Assembly (NCBI GenBank): GCA_947625815.1
Contig: CANQPU010000018.1
Coordinates: forward strand, 1 to 36,377
DNA length: 36,377 nt
Direction: 5' to 3'
Source of the DNA: an uncultured Oscillospiraceae bacterium
GTDB taxonomy: Bacteria; Bacillota; Clostridia; Oscillospirales; Oscillospiraceae
Positions 1 to 6,434 of the stretch are shown here, in pieces. The translations under genes were made by a program, and so were the position numbers. The notes under the pieces were generated by a model, which made no database searches, had not been told where the DNA came from, and was given only the letters and a program-made list of their open reading frames with translations. Position 1 is the stretch's first letter, and each line of letters opens with the position of its first letter.

Positions 1-2
1 TT

Positions 3-896
3 ATCTTTTGCAACGCCGATGACCCGGCAATCGGAGAAGATGGGTGCGACCACTATGGAGACGGCCTTGGCGGCTACACCAGCAATTTCTTTCGCTATTT
101 TCAACTCAATTTTACCCAACTGGGAATCAAGAAACTGATTACAACTCACTATGAGGCTGATAAGCCCAGCTACAAATTTGAGATCGTCAGCAGTGACCGA
201 GATGACCAAATTGGGTTGCCGGACTACGTAAAGACTCCTTTGGAGGGCAATGGTGATTTCCGCTCTCCAGAGTGTTTGGATTTGCTGAAAGAATGCGATA
301 TTGTAGTAACAAATCCCCCGTTCTCTTTGATGACGGAATATTTGCCCCTGCTCATAAACAGCGGTAAGCAGTTTTTGGTTTTGGGGAACATGAATCATGC
401 CATGTATGCGGAAATATTTCCATATCTTTTTAGGCAACAGGTGTGGTTAGGGCATAATAGTGGGCATTTTTGGTTTCGTGTCCCTGACTACTATGTTGAA
501 AAAGGGACAGACTTCAAAATAGATGAGCATGGGCAAAAGTGGCGGCGAATGGGAAATATTTGCTGGTTTACAAACATGGACATTGAAAAACGTCACCAGT
601 CACTAATTGAAACGCTATACAAGAAGTATTCAGTTGAAGAATATCCCCAATACGACAATTTTGAAGCAATACACGTTAAAAAGGTTCAAGACATACCGGT
701 CGATTATAATGGGATCATAAGTGTACCTATCACTTTTTTGGACAAGCATAATCCTGATGAATTTGAAATTGTTGGAGAACTAAATCACGGATGCGACAGT
801 GAATTTGATTTAGCTAAACCGATTCTGAATGGTGTCGCACAATATAAACGTATCGCTGTGCGAAGAAAAGCTGTTAAGAGAGTTGGTGAAGAATAA
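3..896 (+). CDS. EcoRI-type adenine-specific DNA methyltransferase, 5' end cut by window edge
   Basis: The frame is open from base 3, so the gene begins outside the window; about 297 residues are visible. It would transfer a methyl group from S-adenosylmethionine to adenine N6 in a short palindrome, which protects host DNA from a partner nuclease. The visible part starts with the IFCNADDP-like stretch and an NFFRYFQLNF segment typical of the EcoRI methylase family, and carries the catalytic motif IV as TNPPF around residue 103 of the visible part. An internal TTG at 216 is not the start, because conserved family sequence lies upstream of it. The stop codon abuts the ATG of the DUF262-HNH gene, so the two are surely co-transcribed. 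Base composition is AT-rich compared with the core genes, which suggests horizontal acquisition. The family call is firm; the recognition sequence cannot be read from the protein. Confidence 0.88.
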   Translation: MFCNADDPAIGEDGCDHYGDGLGGYTSNFFRYFQLNFTQLGIKKLITTHYEADKPSYKFEIVSSDRDDQIGLPDYVKTPLEGNGDFRSPECLDLLKECDIVVTNPPFSLMTEYLPLLINSGKQFLVLGNMNHAMYAEIFPYLFRQQVWLGHNSGHFWFRVPDYYVEKGTDFKIDEHGQKWRRMGNICWFTNMDIEKRHQSLIETLYKKYSVEEYPQYDNFEAIHVKKVQDIPVDYNGIISVPITFLDKHNPDEFEIVGELNHGCDSEFDLAKPILNGVAQYKRIAVRRKAVKRVGEE

Positions 897-2051
897 ATGA
901 ACATCGAACGAATCCAAGTGACGATTCAAGAATTGATTGACGGGTATGAGGAAAAGGGACCTGACGGCATCGAGGGCGTAGTCGCCTATGGCGGCAGATT
1001 GGATGTTCGTCCGGCTTATCAACGCGAGTATATTTATCCCGTTAAAGACCGGGATGAAGTTATCCGTTCCGTCAAGAAAAAGTTTCCTATTAACGTGATG
1101 TATTGGGCCAAAACTGTCAATGGTCGCTTTGAACTTATGGACGGCCAGCAACGCACTATTTCTATTTGCCGTTATGCGGCGGCCAAAGATGAGACTGACC
1201 GGCAGAGCTATGAGCAGTGCTTTTCTGTGGACAACCTATTTTTCTTCAATCTGCCTGAAGATAAGAAACAAGATTTCAGGAATTACGTACTGGATATTTA
1301 TGTCTGCGATGGCACTCCCTCTGAGGTGTTGGACTGGTTCAAAATCATCAATATAGCCGGCAAAGTTCTCTCACCGCAGGAATTGAGAAATACATCTTAC
1401 ACCGGCCCCTGGTTGTCTGACGCGAAAATCCATTTTTCCAAGCCGAATTGTATTGCTTATCGGATTGCTAAGGACTATATGAACGGCTCTCCCATCAGGC
1501 AAGAGTATCTGGAAACGGCTATTGAATGGATAGCCGCCAGAGATGGCCTTGGCTCAATTGAAAATTATATGGGACTCCATCAACAGGACGAGAACGCCAA
1601 TCAGATTTGGCTATATTTCCGGCGGGTTATTGAGTGGGTGGAAGCGATTTTCCCGGTCAAGCGAAAAGAGATGAAAGGGATTGAGTGGGGGCTGCTCTAT
1701 AACCGGTTTAAAGATACCGAGCTTGATCCTGACACGTTAGAGGCGAGAATCAGAACGCTGATGATGGACGATGAGGTAACAAACAAGAAGGGAATATATA
1801 CATACGTTCTAACGGGCGAGGAGAAATATCTGAGTTTGCGTTCCTTTACCGAAGCGCAGAAGCGGGCAGCGTATGAGCGCCAAGGTGGTATCTGTCCTGA
1901 CTGTCAGGCGGCAGGTAGGGCAAAGACACATTATGAGTTCAACGAGATGGAAGCCGATCACATCACGCCATGGAGCCAGGGCGGAAAAACAGTACCGGAG
2001 AATTGCAAGATGCGGTGTGTAGAGTGCAATCGGAGGAAAAGCGATATTTGA
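897..2051 (+). CDS. DUF262 and HNH endonuclease domain protein (GmrSD-like), probable restriction enzyme
   Basis: 384 residues. The N-terminal DUF262 (ParB/Srx-like fold, as in the GmrS subunit of GmrSD) shows RPAYQR at 38-43 and the signature DGQQR at 82-86, which in this family binds or hydrolyses nucleotide. The C-terminus is an HNH nuclease with zinc-knuckle cysteines C333, C336, C374 and C377, catalytic D354-H355 and N369. GmrSD and BrxU, which combine related domains, are nucleotide-dependent enzymes that cut modified phage DNA. Here the gene sits directly after an adenine methyltransferase with no spacer, so it may instead act as the nuclease of a restriction-modification pair (inference). 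It has one fused chain, no visible GmrD-type second half beyond the HNH, and intact active-site residues. The start is the ATG adjoining the upstream stop; translational coupling is likely because no strong separate ribosome binding site is visible. Confidence 0.85.
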   Translation: MNIERIQVTIQELIDGYEEKGPDGIEGVVAYGGRLDVRPAYQREYIYPVKDRDEVIRSVKKKFPINVMYWAKTVNGRFELMDGQQRTISICRYAAAKDETDRQSYEQCFSVDNLFFFNLPEDKKQDFRNYVLDIYVCDGTPSEVLDWFKIINIAGKVLSPQELRNTSYTGPWLSDAKIHFSKPNCIAYRIAKDYMNGSPIRQEYLETAIEWIAARDGLGSIENYMGLHQQDENANQIWLYFRRVIEWVEAIFPVKRKEMKGIEWGLLYNRFKDTELDPDTLEARIRTLMMDDEVTNKKGIYTYVLTGEEKYLSLRSFTEAQKRAAYERQGGICPDCQAAGRAKTHYEFNEMEADHITPWSQGGKTVPENCKMRCVECNRRKSDI

Positions 2052-2069
2052 CTGTTGAGGGGTTAAAAT

Positions 2070-2843
2070 ATGCTGAGTGGAGTAGAAAAAGGAGCTTTTC
2101 TAAAATTATTCAATCGAGGCGGCTATGTACTGGATTTTAGTACAAATGAGTTTGATATTTTTACTGCTGAAAGCATTGGGGTTCCACTCTGTCAAAGGTT
2201 TATGATGTCAAAGGGAAAATCATTGATAGCATATTGTAACTCCGCCACAGATGAGGATATATTAAAACTGTTCTCAGATTTGTTGCAGTACTATGAATTG
2301 AACTACATGAGTAGATTTGACGACTCAGAAAATGAAGTTCTTTATGAAAAGTGCAAGTCATTTTTGGACCGTGAGAGAGGAAAGATTAATGTCAAAACTC
2401 CAGCCATTATCTGCGTAAACAGAGAATATATCATTGATATTTCTTCCAGAGCAATTCGAGATGTGGAAAACGGAGAATACGATAGTGCCATAACAAAATC
2501 AAGGACTCTTTTAGAAGAAGTGTTTTGCCACGCAATTGAGGCAGAGGGAAATATACCTTCAGATAGCGGTGATATAGGTAAGCTATATGGACAAGTGAAA
2601 GCTTTGTATCATATGCATCAGGACAAGAATTTAGATAAACGTATCAACAGCTTATTATCTGGTCTTGAGAAAATACTATCAGCAATTTCAGAAATGAGAA
2701 ATAAGGGAAGTGACTCACATGGCGTAGGTGCAAAGCGGATTAATGTTGAAGATTACCATGCTCGATTATTTGTTAATTCAGCTATGACAATGGCAGATTT
2801 TATTTTGTCAGTAGAAGCAAACGCCCACAAGCAAAGACATTAG
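2070..2843 (+). CDS. Abortive infection family protein with Abi_C (HEPN-like) C-terminal domain
   Basis: 257 residues. The second half, from about residue 110, matches the Abi_C family (AbiJ-type C-terminus): a TLLEEV helix, then a helical bundle, then RNKGSDSHG at 210-218. R210 and H217 have the R-x6-H spacing of the HEPN ribonuclease motif, so RNA cleavage is a reasonable expectation. Abi proteins of this type stop growth or kill the cell during phage infection. The first 100 residues are not recognised and may be a sensor. The gene starts 18 bases after the nuclease gene and ends 9 bases before the next one, so it belongs to the same operon. It is markedly AT-rich (many AAA, ATA and TTA codons), unlike the core genes. 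Domain call firm; biochemical activity and trigger unknown. Confidence 0.8.
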   Translation: MLSGVEKGAFLKLFNRGGYVLDFSTNEFDIFTAESIGVPLCQRFMMSKGKSLIAYCNSATDEDILKLFSDLLQYYELNYMSRFDDSENEVLYEKCKSFLDRERGKINVKTPAIICVNREYIIDISSRAIRDVENGEYDSAITKSRTLLEEVFCHAIEAEGNIPSDSGDIGKLYGQVKALYHMHQDKNLDKRINSLLSGLEKILSAISEMRNKGSDSHGVGAKRINVEDYHARLFVNSAMTMADFILSVEANAHKQRH

Positions 2844-2852
2844 GAGGATAAT

Positions 2853-3623
2853 ATGCCTAAATCAGAATTAGAAAAGCAACTAGAAAAGCAAGGTAGACAA
2901 GCTAAACAACTAGCAGATCGACAGAGGCGTGATAATCAAAAGCAAGCGCGAGAAGCGGAACGGACTGCACATAAAGAGGCTATTCGTGTGCAAGCGGCAT
3001 CAATTGTTAATGGGCAACCCCTTGTTGATAATTTCCGCGTGATGGATCCTACATCCGAGGAAGTCCTTCGCTGTTTACTTCAGTGTGAACTGCACCAAGG
3101 GAACCATATTAGATTTAATGATGAGGATTTTCCTGATTATGTGCAAATGTCAATCCCATTAGAGATTGAGAAACTAATACAGTATGGTATGGTCGCTGGG
3201 CCGAATAGATGGATGGGAGGCGGAACTTTGTATATCCAACCACCTGCATTTACATATTTCCAAGACAAGCAGGAAGCCATGGAACGGCAAAAAAATGTTC
3301 AAGCAACTAATCAAATTAGCAATGTTGTTAACTATGGGCATTTTGTTGTTGGCAATGTATCTGATTCCACGATGGCCATAGATAACTCAATCCAACATAT
3401 TGAGAAGGCCATAGATGATCAGGGCGGCGAGGATAAAGAAGAACTTCATGCACTTTTGGAAGAAGTCAAGGAGCTAATTGACAACATGAAAACAAGTAGG
3501 TCTATTCCAAGGCAAAAAAGGCTATATGAAAGATTACAAGAGCATTTATGTAAGCATGGATGGTTTTATGGTGCGGTTATTCAACTTTTAGGAACCGCAG
3601 CTATGGGAATACTTGGCGCATAG
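2853..3623 (+). CDS. Unrecognised protein with charged coiled-coil N-terminus and hydrophobic C-terminal tail
   Basis: 256 residues, start ATG preceded by AGGAGG with a 6-base spacer. Residues 1-50 are almost all Lys, Arg, Glu, Gln and Ala and should form a basic coiled coil. A middle part (about 55-145) looks globular. Around residues 160-185 is an Asn/Ser/Val-rich stretch, a type I have seen linking domains in phage-defence proteins. Next comes an acidic helix (about 190-215), and residues 236-256 form a short hydrophobic segment rich in Gly, Ala, Leu and Ile that could insert in or sit on a membrane. I do not recognise the family. It is the fourth gene of the methyltransferase, nuclease, Abi_C operon and has the same AT-rich composition. 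A role as a membrane-active effector or scaffold of that system is inference from position and layout only. Confidence 0.6.
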   Translation: MPKSELEKQLEKQGRQAKQLADRQRRDNQKQAREAERTAHKEAIRVQAASIVNGQPLVDNFRVMDPTSEEVLRCLLQCELHQGNHIRFNDEDFPDYVQMSIPLEIEKLIQYGMVAGPNRWMGGGTLYIQPPAFTYFQDKQEAMERQKNVQATNQISNVVNYGHFVVGNVSDSTMAIDNSIQHIEKAIDDQGGEDKEELHALLEEVKELIDNMKTSRSIPRQKRLYERLQEHLCKHGWFYGAVIQLLGTAAMGILGA

Positions 3624-3727
3624 AAACAAATGAAAGATAGCACGAAGTCTACCTTCCATTTTAATGTCGATTTTCTCTTATATTCAATCAATAAAGGTTT
3701 TCTCGGAGCCGTAGTTATGACGGGCGT

Positions 3728-4087
3728 CTATGCGGCCATCCACCGGCTTGATAAGGAGGAAACGCTGGGTGCAGGAGTTTGAGCAGTAGCGGTGTCCTTG
3801 CCGGGATCATTTACCACTTCCATATTGCAGGAGCTGTCGTAAATGACCTCCAAGCCACAAGTCTCAGCCAAAGTCCGGAGAGGTACGTAGGTGGTGCCGT
3901 TGTAGACGAACACCAGCGCATCGTTCCCGTTTACATCCTTCTTTATCTTGAACACTTCACCGTTGACCCAAACGTCGATAGGGCTGCCAGTTATGGTGAA
4001 TGAGCCGCTGTGTGCAGGGCGGGCAGGGACATGGAACAGGGTGACAGCATCCATGAAGAAGGAAACGAGCCGGGTCTTGTTTTTCAT
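3728..4087 (-). CDS. Stalk-domain (copper amine oxidase N-terminal-like) small protein, possibly truncated
   Basis: 119 residues. The start is ATG at 4087, with GGAGA seven bases upstream; a longer reading frame to 4267 runs antisense over the neighbouring tnpV frame and has no such site. Residues about 28-90 match the copper amine oxidase N-terminal / stalk domain found in secreted clostridial proteins: a PIDVWVNG strand, then YNGTTYVPLRTLAE, then a short strand ending in MEVV. The N-terminal 20 residues are weakly hydrophobic and could be a decayed signal peptide. The C-terminus stops abruptly in low-complexity Ser/Pro sequence, and a shifted frame stays open further left, so the gene may be a remnant. 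It lies beside tnpV in what looks like mobile-element debris. Function unknown; domain call moderate. Confidence 0.6.
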   Translation of the reverse strand: MKNKTRLVSFFMDAVTLFHVPARPAHSGSFTITGSPIDVWVNGEVFKIKKDVNGNDALVFVYNGTTYVPLRTLAETCGLEVIYDSSCNMEVVNDPGKDTATAQTPAPSVSSLSSRWMAA

Positions 4088-4125
4088 GCTATTTTCTCCA
4101 TGCATTGTAATATTGTGGGATTTGC

Positions 4126-4476
4126 TCAGAAATAAATCAGTTCGTTCAGTATCACCTCTTCCGCCGCATTGCGGATATTGTTCATCGCCTCTACCCACGC
4201 CATCTGATTCTCTGCTTTGAGTTGCTCCGTGATGCCCTGCTCTGCCGCCATCTGGCGGGTCAGGCACTCGAACATTTCCTCTGCCTGCCGGTCGATCTCC
4301 GCAAGATGTGCGTTGAGCTTGCCTGAGAGAAGCATCCCTGTATATACCCCGTTACGATGTTTCTCCAGATACTCCCTTCGCCTCCTGCCCCAAATGCCGA
4401 TGGATTCTGCCTCCGGTGCAATCAGATTTGGGATCATGTAGTCACCCTCGCGGTGGTAAGTTAATTGTGTGCTCAT
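4126..4476 (-). CDS. tnpV: Transposon-encoded protein TnpV
   Basis: 116 residues. TnpV is a small protein of unknown function carried by Tn4451-like and other integrative or mobilizable elements of Clostridia. The family pattern is clear: LTYHREGDYMIPNL near the start, GRRRREYLEKHR, LLSGKLNAHLAEID in the centre and NNIRNAAEEVILNELIY at the end. Two ATG codons compete; AGGAGG at 4484-4489 is 7 bases from the ATG at 4476 but only one base from the ATG at 4482, so 4476 is chosen. No recombinase or transposase gene remains nearby, so it seems to be part of a decayed element. It marks this stretch as mobile DNA and is convergent with the defence operon to its left. Confidence 0.85.
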   Translation of the reverse strand: MSTQLTYHREGDYMIPNLIAPEAESIGIWGRRRREYLEKHRNGVYTGMLLSGKLNAHLAEIDRQAEEMFECLTRQMAAEQGITEQLKAENQMAWVEAMNNIRNAAEEVILNELIYF

Positions 4477-4646
4477 TTTCATACCTCCTATTTTTGATAC
4501 CTACATTGTACCAGCCGTCACGTCAAAAGACGAATGTGCAAAAAGAAAACACTAAGAAGACCATTTCTGCCCTTCTGAGCGTCCTCCCGGATATGTGCCG
4601 GTGCCGGATTTTTGTTATTTTACAAAGTCCCTTATGAATAACCGTA

Positions 4647-4922
4647 CCAGGAAAGGCAGCCCTTTTGGGCTGCCTTTCCTGGTGCCAACGGCCTTTGCCA
4701 AAGGCAAAGGCCGCCCCGCCGCGCTGCGGCGGGGTTCATTTGACGTGAAGGAAACCCCTGATGGGTTTCCTCCACAGCTCTTTCCTTTCCGATGGTTTTA
4801 GGCGGGCAGAATAGGAGTTTTAACCACTTACTCCACGAAAAAGGAACCGCTTGGGCGGTTCCTTTTTCGTGGTGCCAGTGGCTCGATTGAATCGGAAGGG
4901 GAACCCTGACGGTTCCCCTTCC
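4647..4922. repeat. Array of six perfect stem-loops in two related modules
   Basis: Six inverted repeats with no mismatch stand in a row: arms 4647-4662/4667-4682 (16 bp, TTTT loop), 4690-4699/4703-4712 (10 bp), 4714-4722/4726-4734 (9 bp), 4750-4757/4763-4770 (8 bp), 4833-4850/4855-4872 (18 bp, TTGG loop) and 4894-4905/4911-4922 (12 bp). The first and fifth hairpins are each followed by GGTGCCA, the fourth and sixth share a CTGAT/CTGAC loop, and each module ends with TCCGAT and GGCGGG(C/T)A. So the array is two diverged copies of one module of about 150-190 bp. Short open frames crossing it are made of the palindromes and are not real genes. Together with flanking bases this explains the gene-free stretch 4490-5020. 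It could be a chain of terminators insulating hicAB or a folded element of mobile origin. Confidence 0.8.
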
Positions 4923-4955
4923 AATCCCCTCCCTCCGATAACTTTCGGCGGGTAC

Positions 4956-5001
4956 AATGCAACTAAAAATAGTTGCATTTTGTTGTTGGGCGTGATATAC
5001 T
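4956..5001 (+). promoter_or_regulatory. hicAB promoter with overlapping palindromic operator
   Basis: TTGCAT at 4973-4978 and TATACT at 4996-5001 are separated by 17 bases, a good sigma-A promoter. A 9-bp inverted repeat, AATGCAACT at 4956-4964 and AGTTGCATT at 4971-4979, covers the -35 box. That is where an autorepressing antitoxin would bind; HicB carries a ribbon-helix-helix domain that could bind it (inference). Confidence 0.65.
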
Positions 5002-5020
5002 GCTATTGGAGGGATGCCGG

Positions 5021-5275
5021 ATGGGTCAAAAGGAAAAACTGATAGAGCGGCTCAGATCAAAGCCGAAGGATTTTACCTTTGATGAGGCGGAAACGCTGTT
5101 AGGGTATCTCTCTTACCGGCGTTCGGACAAAGGGAGGACCAGCGGCTCCCGTGTGGCGTTTGTCAGTGATGACCACGCGCCTATTTTGCTCCACAAGCCG
5201 CATCCCCGAAAAGAACTGCTGGAGTATCAAATCAAACAACTGCTGGACACCTTGGAACAGGAGGGGCTTATATGA
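5021..5275 (+). CDS. hicA: HicA-family toxin (type II toxin-antitoxin), GSR variant
   Basis: 84 residues. HicA toxins are small double-stranded-RNA-binding-like mRNA interferases neutralised by HicB. The start is ATG at 5021, with GGAGGG at 5008-5013 seven bases upstream; the frame is open upstream to 4973 but has no such site. Family features seen are the N-terminal helix, LLGYLSYRR, TSGSRVAF at 41-48 and LHKPHP at 57-62. The classical catalytic His of the G-S-H turn is Arg here (GSR at 42-44); this seems typical of a HicA subfamily in Firmicutes, not a mutation of this copy. It overlaps hicB by four bases (ATGA), the standard translational coupling of such modules. It is likely repressed from the palindrome over its -35 box. 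Confidence 0.85.
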   Translation: MGQKEKLIERLRSKPKDFTFDEAETLLGYLSYRRSDKGRTSGSRVAFVSDDHAPILLHKPHPRKELLEYQIKQLLDTLEQEGLI

Positions 5276-5616
5276 ACAATACGATGGAGTATAAGGGTTA
5301 CTTGGGAAGCGTGGAGTTTTCCGAGGCCGACGGGGTGTTTTTCGGCAAGGTGATGGGGATCCGCGGGCTGCTCTCCTACGAGGGCACCAACGCGAAAGAG
5401 CTGGTGGAGGACTTCCACGGCGTCGTGGACGACTACCTTGCCCTTTGCGCGGCGGATGGGAAGGAGCCGGAGCGGGCATACAAGGGGAGCTTCAACGTCC
5501 GTGTATCCCCGGAGCTTCACAAACAGGCCGTCATCTGCGCGGAGGCCCAGCGAATCTCGCTGAACAGCTTTGTGGAACAGGCCCTCGCCAAATCCGTGGC
5601 CGGCCAGCGGCCCTGA
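5272..5616 (+). CDS. hicB: HicB-family antitoxin
   Basis: 114 residues. The N-terminal part is the HicB fold, an inactivated RNase H-like domain: YKGYLGSVEFSEADGVFFGKV, then a GLLSYEG turn and an ELVEDFHGVVDDY helix. The C-terminal 40 residues are a ribbon-helix-helix DNA-binding domain, with the FNVRVSPELH strand and a helix ending SLNSFVEQAL. It should bind HicA and block it, and with its C-terminal domain repress the operon. A ribosome site GGAGGGG at 5260-5266 lies inside the end of hicA and the start overlaps the hicA stop. It is followed after about 95 bases by a bidirectional terminator. Composition is more GC-rich than that of the defence operon to the left, so this module may have come separately. 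Confidence 0.9.
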   Translation: MNNTMEYKGYLGSVEFSEADGVFFGKVMGIRGLLSYEGTNAKELVEDFHGVVDDYLALCAADGKEPERAYKGSFNVRVSPELHKQAVICAEAQRISLNSFVEQALAKSVAGQRP

Positions 5617-5711
5617 CAGCAGCTTTGATACAACGAAATCATCAAAGCATAAGATAAGCTTTCTTGTCGCAAGCTTTTTGAAAAACAGGATTTTTAATCA
5701 CTTACTTGAAT

Positions 5712-5749
5712 AAATAAAGACCGGCCCACATTGTGGCCGGTCTTTATTT
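5712..5749. terminator. Bidirectional terminator between hicB and a small Xre gene
   Basis: Perfect 15-bp arms 5712-5726 and 5735-5749 with an 8-base loop. The stem is GC-rich at its top and flanked by A and T runs, so it can end transcription from both sides. It overlaps the last codons of the leftward Xre gene. Confidence 0.8.
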
Positions 5750-5935
5750 GAATCTGACTACATCATTTGGAGTACATCCGATAATGGCGCACAGTTTTTC
5801 CAACGTCAGCAGGGTAATGTTTTTGCCCTTCTTCAGCGAGTCCAGCGTCTTGTTATCTATGCCGCCCTTCAAAAGTTGGTATTGGGTCACATGACGCTCT
5901 TTCAAAGTCCCCCACAGAGGACTGTAATCGATCAC
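5744..5935 (-). CDS. Small Xre/Cro-type helix-turn-helix protein
   Basis: 63 residues, GTG start at 5935. The whole chain is one helix-turn-helix domain of the short Cro/C1 type: TQYQLLKGGIDNKTLDSLKKGKNIT holds the two central helices and LEKLCAIIGCTPNDVVRF the closing helices. Proteins of this size are common regulators in integrative elements and toxin-antitoxin loci. Only a weak GGGGGTGG is seen before the start. It is read toward hicB and shares a terminator with it, and another Xre gene lies 50 bases upstream on the same strand. Whether it regulates anything here cannot be told. Confidence 0.75.
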   Translation of the reverse strand: MIDYSPLWGTLKERHVTQYQLLKGGIDNKTLDSLKKGKNITLLTLEKLCAIIGCTPNDVVRFK

Positions 5936-5985
5936 GCAACCACCCCCAAATCATCATCACAGGTCAATTATAGAGATCGATCGAA

Positions 5986-6225
5986 TCAGGGCTCCAAATT
6001 ATTTTCGTCAAACAACGGTGACTCAAAAAACGTTGTCAAGGAAATTCCCAGCCCCTGACATAATTCATGGAGTATTCGTAGTTTTACGGAATCATATGAG
6101 AGATTAACGATATTTCCGATGGTGGATTTAGGTACGCCGCTGCGCATATAAAGCTGATACTGGGTCATTTCGCGCTCCCTTAACAGCTCGGTCAGCCGTG
6201 CGCTTACCGCCTCATTCAGCTTCAT
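5986..6225 (-). CDS. Small Xre-type helix-turn-helix protein
   Basis: 79 residues, ATG start at 6225. Helix-turn-helix residues are clear: MTQYQLYMRSGVPKSTIGNI is the recognition unit and LHELCQGLGISLTTFFESPLF the typical C-terminal end of YdaS/Xre-like regulators. A TATAAT (6256-6261 on the opposite strand) 30 bases before the start could serve as its -10 box, though no good -35 is seen. It lies just upstream of the other small Xre gene on the same strand, so the two may be co-expressed. Both are probably regulators left from, or belonging to, the mobile region. Confidence 0.75.
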   Translation of the reverse strand: MKLNEAVSARLTELLREREMTQYQLYMRSGVPKSTIGNIVNLSYDSVKLRILHELCQGLGISLTTFFESPLFDENNLEP

Positions 6226-6360
6226 TTTTCCACCACCTTATAGGATGATGGAAATATTATATGTTTATTGGTCAGAAAATTAGTCCCTGTGACTGTACTA
6301 ATCGGCGTGTTTGTGATATGATAGCCAGGCGTTTAGCTTGATAACGGAGGACATGCCGCC

Positions 6361-6399
6361 CAAAAAATAAAGAACCGCTGAGCGGTTCTTTATTTTTTG
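6361..6399. terminator. Strong terminator at the end of the isomerase gene
   Basis: Perfect inverted repeat with arms 6361-6379 and 6381-6399, A/T-rich at the base and GC-rich near the loop. It works in both directions; the nearest gene it serves is the leftward isomerase whose stop is at 6435. Confidence 0.8.
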
Positions 6400-6434
6400 G
6401 TGGAGACGCGATCCCGCTCGGCGGGCCGGGGCCG

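Noticed and set aside
4595-4801. 68-codon frame across the hairpin array
   Set aside because: It is formed by the palindromes themselves and has no ribosome site or family.
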